Assembly (NCBI RefSeq): GCF_015910445.1
Contig: NZ_CP048882.1
Span: 2,294,001 to 2,358,000, forward strand
DNA from: Streptomyces bathyalis
GTDB lineage: Bacteria > Actinomycetota > Actinomycetes > Streptomycetales > Streptomycetaceae
DNA: 64,000 nucleotides
Reading direction: 5' to 3'
This document shows, piece by piece, positions 59,482-64,000 of the stretch. The notes beneath the pieces are model-generated. The model made no database searches. It saw only the letters and a list, made by a program, of their open reading frames with translations, and was not told where the DNA came from. A program made the position numbers and the translations under genes. Numbering within the stretch: the first letter of the stretch is position 1; each line of letters opens with the position of its first letter.

Positions 59482-60968
59482 GCCGGCGGCCGCCCGGCAT
59501 TGGCCTCCTCGGCCTTGAGGGTGGCGTCCGCGGGAGCGCCGTCGGCCTCCGAGCGGCGGCTCTCGCTGCCGTCCGCCACCCACCGGGCGGGCTCGGCCCG
59601 TTCGGCGTTGGCCCGCGCCATCGGCACGTTTCCGCCCGTACGGTCCGCCGTGACGGCCGGCGACCACTCCCGCCGGTCCAGGGCCCGCGACAGCGCGGTC
59701 ACCATCCGGGGGTCGAACTGCGTACCCGCGCAGCGCTTCAGCTCGGCCACCGCGCTCCCGACCGGCCGCGCGCGGCGGTAGCTGCGTGTGGAGGTCATCG
59801 CGTCGAAGGCGTCGGCCACGGCCACGACCCGCGCGAACTCGGGGATCTCGGCGCCCACGAGCCCGTACGGATAGCCGCTGCCGTCCAGCCGCTCGTGGTG
59901 GTGCAGGATCGCCGCGCGTGCCTCCTCCAGGAAGCCGATGCCGCGGACCACCTCGTGCCCGTACTCGGGGTGCAGCTCGATGACGCGGCGCTCCTCGGGC
60001 GTGAGCGGGCCCTCCTTGCGCAACAGCCGCGTGGGGACGCCGAGTTTGCCGACGTCGTGGAGGATGCCGGCGAAGCGAAGCGCCTCGGTCCGCTCGTCGT
60101 CCATGCCGAGTTCGCGCGCGATCAGGGCGGACGCACGGCCGACCCGTTCACTGTGTCCGCGGGTGTAGCGGTCCTTGATGTCGACGGCCTGCACCAGCGC
60201 CCGGATCGTCGACTGATGGGCGCCGCGCTCGCGGTGGTACTGGGCGAACACCCAGCAGCAGATGTACATCGGCAGCAGCACGAAGAACGCCGCGGCCGGT
60301 CCGTACGGGCTGCGCCACAGCACGGCCATCATCAACCCGACCAGGCCGTGCAGCAGTTGAGGCGCCGCCGACCGCTGGAACTGTCCGCGCCAGGCTGCCC
60401 GCAGCGCGCACCGCTCGGCGGCGACGAGTACGGCGCCGTCGAGCGTGGTGACCACCGCGCAGAAGGTGAGCGCCGCGGCGGCGGCAGCCACCAGCAGGGC
60501 CGGAAACCCGGGCACGAACGCTGCGGACCCCGGGCCCGGGCCGGTCCCCTGCGCCGGGAGGGACAGGCTGCCGTCGATCAGCGCACAGACCTGCGCCGAC
60601 GCCCAGGCGGCGAGGGCGAGTTGAGCCGCATGCCATGCGCGGCGCGCGGCGGCGTGCCGCGGTTCGACGCGGCCGATCAGCGCTCCCGGCAGCGGAACGA
60701 GCGCGGCGGCCGCGGGCGGCAGCAGGAAGACGCCGGTCAGGAGGACGGGGAAGAAGGCACCCATGTTTCCCGGCACCTTGTGGCCCATCAGCGGGCAGCG
60801 CGGGGCGAATTCACAGATCGCGTAGAGGGCGGCGAGCGGCACCAGGACGCCCCACTCGACGCCGGGTGGGTCCAGCAGGGCGGGGGCCGCACACCACAAG
60901 GCGCCCGACGCCGCGCACACGATGAGCCCGCGTGCCGCCCACGGCAGACGGGCTCGCCCTGCACGCAT
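59478..60968 (-). CDS. Membrane HD-GYP phosphohydrolase
   Basis: This 496-residue protein has an N-terminal membrane region of about eight helices. A complete HD-GYP domain follows (RGHSERVGRASAL, ILHDVGKLGVP, LHPEYGHEV, HHERLDGSGYPYGL, VADAFDAMTSTRSYRRA). HD-GYP enzymes degrade cyclic di-nucleotides such as c-di-GMP. The ATG at 60968 follows GGAGGAG. It heads the two-gene HD operon; an inverted repeat lies ~100 bases upstream. Confidence 0.9.
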   Translation of the reverse strand: MRAGRARLPWAARGLIVCAASGALWCAAPALLDPPGVEWGVLVPLAALYAICEFAPRCPLMGHKVPGNMGAFFPVLLTGVFLLPPAAAALVPLPGALIGRVEPRHAAARRAWHAAQLALAAWASAQVCALIDGSLSLPAQGTGPGPGSAAFVPGFPALLVAAAAAALTFCAVVTTLDGAVLVAAERCALRAAWRGQFQRSAAPQLLHGLVGLMMAVLWRSPYGPAAAFFVLLPMYICCWVFAQYHRERGAHQSTIRALVQAVDIKDRYTRGHSERVGRASALIARELGMDDERTEALRFAGILHDVGKLGVPTRLLRKEGPLTPEERRVIELHPEYGHEVVRGIGFLEEARAAILHHHERLDGSGYPYGLVGAEIPEFARVVAVADAFDAMTSTRSYRRARPVGSAVAELKRCAGTQFDPRMVTALSRALDRREWSPAVTADRTGGNVPMARANAERAEPARWVADGSESRRSEADGAPADATLKAEEANAGRPPA

Positions 60969-61064
60969 CGGAAACTCCTCCCCGTACCACGGTGGAAGGG
61001 GAGAATAGGACGACTGCGGCGGCAGTGGGGGTCATCCCGCTCAATCCCCCGCAGGGGACGCCAA

Positions 61065-61088
61065 GTTCTCACACCATTGAGTGAGAAC
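61065..61088. promoter_or_regulatory. 8-8-8 inverted repeat upstream of the HD operon
   Basis: GTTCTCAC (61065-61072) and GTGAGAAC (61081-61088) are perfect inverted copies around an 8-base spacer. The site lies 97-120 bases before the HD-GYP ATG, in the 222-base gap to rsrA. It is AT-richer than its surroundings, as expected for an operator. The rest of the gap shows no gene. Confidence 0.5.
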
Positions 61089-61190
61089 GAGCGGATCCAC
61101 CGGGCAAGACGCTCCCCGCCGCCCTATGGATGCGCTGCATCCGGGGACGCGACGCCACGGCTGTCTCCGCGCGGAGAGCGATGCGTCGCG

Positions 61191-61546
61191 TCAGGCGTAC
61201 TTCTTGCGCCCCTGGACGCTCTGCGACTGCGCCGCACCGGTGTCTTCGGTCTCCGACTCGGCCGTCCCGTCCGGGACTTCGGCTCCCGCCGCCTCGGCCG
61301 CGCGAATGAGCTCGATCCGGCCCATCACCTTCGAGCGCAGGTCCGAGGGCACGTCGTCGTGACCGCAGCAGCGCTTGACGAGCTTCTTGACCTCCTGCTC
61401 GAGGCCGTACTTCTCCAGGCAGGGAGAGCACTCGTCGAAGTGCTCCTTGAACTTCTCGCAGTCACTGTCCGGCATTTCCCGGTCCAGGTACTCGTAGAGG
61501 TGGTCCAGCACCTCGGAGCAGTCCGTCTCGTGCGGCTCTCCGCAAC

Positions 61547-61550
<4 letters not shown>
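61191..61550 (-). CDS. rsrA: RsrA, zinc-binding redox-sensitive anti-sigma factor
   Basis: This 119-residue protein has the ZAS motif His37-x3-Cys41-x2-Cys44 (HFDECSPC) with further Cys at 3, 11, 61 and 62. In S. coelicolor, RsrA holds SigR in the reduced state; thiol oxidation forms a disulfide between Cys11 and Cys44, expels zinc and frees SigR. The sequence is close to that protein over the first ~80 residues and varies in the tail. Its ATG overlaps the sigR stop (ATGA). Confidence 0.95.
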
Positions 61551-62362
<812 letters not shown>

Positions 62363-62403
62363 GCTGACGGCTCCCTTGGTCTCGAAAGTTTGACTCTGCC
62401 TTG

Positions 62404-62431
62404 AACACATCCGCCACGGGTGTTCATTCCC
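62404..62431 (-). promoter_or_regulatory. SigR-type autoregulatory promoter of sigR
   Basis: On the minus strand GGGAAT (62431-62426) and GTT (62406-62404) are separated by 19 bases, close to the SigR consensus GGAAT-N18-GTT. Transcription would start about 35 bases before the long-form ATG. This corresponds to the inducible p2 promoter known in S. coelicolor. A perfect inverted repeat TGAACAC/GTGTTCA (62402-62426) fills the spacer. Confidence 0.8.
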
Positions 62432-62442
62432 GCGTCCGGTAG

Positions 62443-63165
62443 TCATCCGCGGCCGCCTCCTGACGGGAGCGACAGCCCGGAAAGCCAGCCGGTGACGGCG
62501 TCCGTGAGCAGGCTCATGGCCTCCTCCTGACCGATGCCGGCGCTCTTGGGAACGGCGAAGCCGTGGTCGCCGTGCGGCACCTCCGCGATCCGCGTGCCCT
62601 CGGGGAACTCCGCGGGCCGGCCGAAGGGGTCGCGCCCGCCCTGCACCACGAGCACCGGCACCCCCGCACCGGTCAGCTCCTCGACGCGGGACTTCTCCGG
62701 CTTTCCCGGTGGGTGCAGCGGGAAGGACAGCGCGAGCACCGCCGCGGCCCCCAGTTCGCTGCCCGTGCGGCACGCCACACGTGCGCCGGCGCTGCGCCCG
62801 CCCGCGACGACGGGAAGGCCCGGCGAGCACAGGGCAGGCCACAGTTCCCGCCAAGCGGCGTCGAGGGTCTTCGGCGCGGGCGCGACCTTCTTACCGGCCA
62901 CGCGCCACGGCTGTTCGACGAGCGCGACGGTGATCCCCGCCGGAGGAAGGGCCGCGGCGAGCGCCCGCAGGTCCCGCGCCTCGATCCCGCCGCCCGCGCC
63001 GTGGCCGAGGGCGAGCACGGCACGGGCATCGAGGGCCGTGTGCCAGGTGATGCGAGCGTCTCCGGCGGGGGTGGGGACGGTCCGGGCGCTCTGGGTGGGC
63101 TTCCCCTTGGCCCCGGTGTGGTCGGCGTGCGCGCCGTGTCCGGCGCCTCCGGCTTTCTTGGTCAT
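62443..63165 (-). CDS. Alpha/beta hydrolase (KANL3/Tex30-like)
   Basis: This 240-residue protein has the oxyanion stretch [14 protein letters not shown] near residue 53, the nucleophile elbow [10 protein letters not shown] near 122, an acid Asp in QGGRDPFG near 175 and the catalytic His in VPHGDHGF near 198. It matches the KANL3/Tex30 hydrolase-like group whose substrates are unknown. A His/Gly/Lys-rich tail of ~25 residues lies at the N-terminus. It is just upstream of the sigR promoter on the same strand. Confidence 0.85.
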   Translation of the reverse strand: MTKKAGGAGHGAHADHTGAKGKPTQSARTVPTPAGDARITWHTALDARAVLALGHGAGGGIEARDLRALAAALPPAGITVALVEQPWRVAGKKVAPAPKTLDAAWRELWPALCSPGLPVVAGGRSAGARVACRTGSELGAAAVLALSFPLHPPGKPEKSRVEELTGAGVPVLVVQGGRDPFGRPAEFPEGTRIAEVPHGDHGFAVPKSAGIGQEEAMSLLTDAVTGWLSGLSLPSGGGRG

Positions 63166-63286
63166 GGAAAGCCATCCTGCCCCGTCTCGTCCCCGTCCCC
63201 GTCCCCGTACCGCCCCCGTCCGGCGCGTCAGGGGATCCAGTCCCCCTGGTCAGTGGTCAGTGGTCGCGTGGCCGGCGGCGGACACG

Positions 63287-64000
63287 TCAGAACAGCGTGC
63301 CGACCTCGGGCCCGGTCAGCTCCTTGACGAGCTCCGCGCTGTTGTTGCGCACGTTGCTGACGCCTGTGGAGACCGGGTACGCGCGCATCATCCCCGGGGG
63401 CGGCGGCTCGAGCAGCGCCCGCAGCTCCTCCTGCGGCCGACGGGCCGGGTCCAGCCAGGCGTTCCAGCGGTCGGGGAGCAGCATCAGCGGCATCCGCGGG
63501 TGGATGTCCGCGAGCGACTTAGGACCGTCCTCGCCGGACGGCCCCGCCAGCGGCGCTGTCTCCGCCTCCGTGGTGACCACGGTGCAGGTGGTCCACCAGG
63601 CCCTCGGGTGGTCGTCGGGCAGCGTGCTGTCGCGCCAGAACTCGTACAGCCCGGCCATCGCCATCACGGATCCGTCCACGGGCGTCACGAAGTACGGCTG
63701 CTTCCGCGGCCGCTTCCTCTTGCCCTCCTGCTCCAGCTGGAGCTCGCCCTTGGCTGTTACCCATTCGAAGTAGCCGTCGGCCGGGAGGAGGCACCTGCGG
63801 GCGGCGAACGGACGCCGGTACGCCGGCTTCTCGTGCACCGTCTCGGCCCTGGCGTTGATCATCTTCGCGCCCATCTCCGGCGACTGTGCCCACGCGGGTA
63901 CGAGCCCCCACGTCAGGGTCCTCAACTGCCGTACGGGGCGCTGGTCCTGCGTTCCCTTCAGGGGTCGGTCGAGGATCGCGTGCACCTGCTTCGTCGGGGC
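63287..64000 (-). CDS. SRAP (YedK/HMCES) DNA-protein crosslink protein, N-terminus beyond the edge
   Basis: The visible 237 residues hold most of a SRAP domain: LTWGLVPAWAQ, MINARAETVHEKPAYRRPF, GYFEW with the catalytic Glu, and DIHPRMPLMLLP with the conserved His. The catalytic Cys2 lies outside the window, in the part beyond position 64000 that begins before APTKQ. SRAP proteins form a covalent shield on abasic sites in single-stranded DNA. Confidence 0.9.
   Translation of the reverse strand, partial: APTKQVHAILDRPLKGTQDQRPVRQLRTLTWGLVPAWAQSPEMGAKMINARAETVHEKPAYRRPFAARRCLLPADGYFEWVTAKGELQLEQEGKRKRPRKQPYFVTPVDGSVMAMAGLYEFWRDSTLPDDHPRAWWTTCTVVTTEAETAPLAGPSGEDGPKSLADIHPRMPLMLLPDRWNAWLDPARRPQEELRALLEPPPPGMMRAYPVSTGVSNVRNNSAELVKELTGPEVGTLF

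Noticed and set aside
63186..63210. TCCCCG hexamer run
   Set aside because: A short GC microsatellite of about three units outside genes; no sign of function.

Overview
The window is high-GC DNA with actinomycete gene density, GTG and TTG starts, and many ATGA or GTGA overlaps. The gene content points to Streptomyces or a close relative: a WhiB-like protein of WblE type, SigR/RsrA, DasR with its transporter, Ni superoxide dismutase with its maturation protease, an RsbW/SigF pair, NsdA-like regulators, and class Ia ribonucleotide reductase behind a cobalamin riboswitch. From memory, the order from the malic enzyme and sodN through wblE, das and nrdAB to sigR-rsrA follows the conserved Streptomyces core chromosome, read in reverse of S. 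coelicolor numbering. No tRNA, rRNA, CRISPR array, insertion sequence or prophage was recognised.

Region 1 (1-3.5 kb, minus strand) is a probable three-part conflict system: a MoxR-type AAA+ ATPase cut by the window edge, a trypsin-like protease with a long C-terminal region of VMAP type, and a Trypco1-like small protein. Region 2 (3.5-12.1 kb) has a PucR-type regulator divergent from a tightly coupled five-gene operon: fused urease gamma/beta, urease alpha with an altered active-site flap, a YtcJ-like amidohydrolase, an MHS-type transporter and a thiamine-diphosphate enzyme. No urease accessory genes accompany it. Region 3 (12.2-16 kb) holds a DUF4097/PadR pair behind a palindromic operator, a Uma2-like protein, and a DUF6624 gene beside its own broken partial duplicate.

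Region 4 (16-25 kb) holds a quinone-oxidoreductase-like gene, a glutamate-type ABC transporter, NAD-malic enzyme, a methyltransferase, a CGNR regulator and the divergent sodX/sodN pair. Region 5 (25-36.6 kb) holds a methyltransferase, a divergent EamA/LysR pair, a NUDIX enzyme, two divergent HTH-TPR regulators with a 20-codon ORF between them, a PGRP-type amidase, a PLP enzyme, a GNAT and the rsbW-sigF operon. Region 6 (36.6-48 kb) holds a lipid kinase, wblE, a PdtaS-like sensor kinase and the das locus. In that locus a SIS-domain protein sits where a NagB deaminase would be expected, followed by GH3 dasD, dasC, dasB, dasA and divergent dasR, with two dre operators between dasA and dasR.

Region 7 (48-64 kb) holds a DUF3311/MctP-type transporter, riboswitch-controlled nrdAB, two secreted zinc-peptidase-like proteins, peptide deformylase, a TPR protein, two tandem membrane HD-domain proteins, rsrA-sigR behind a SigR-type promoter, an alpha/beta hydrolase and a partial SRAP protein. 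A theme of the window is RNA structure: very long hairpins follow both solute-binding-protein genes within their operons, and near-perfect terminators separate most convergent genes. The best candidates for new biology are the MoxR/trypsin/Trypco1 set, the accessory-less urease-like operon, the sORF between the HTH-TPR regulators, and the wiring of the das locus.
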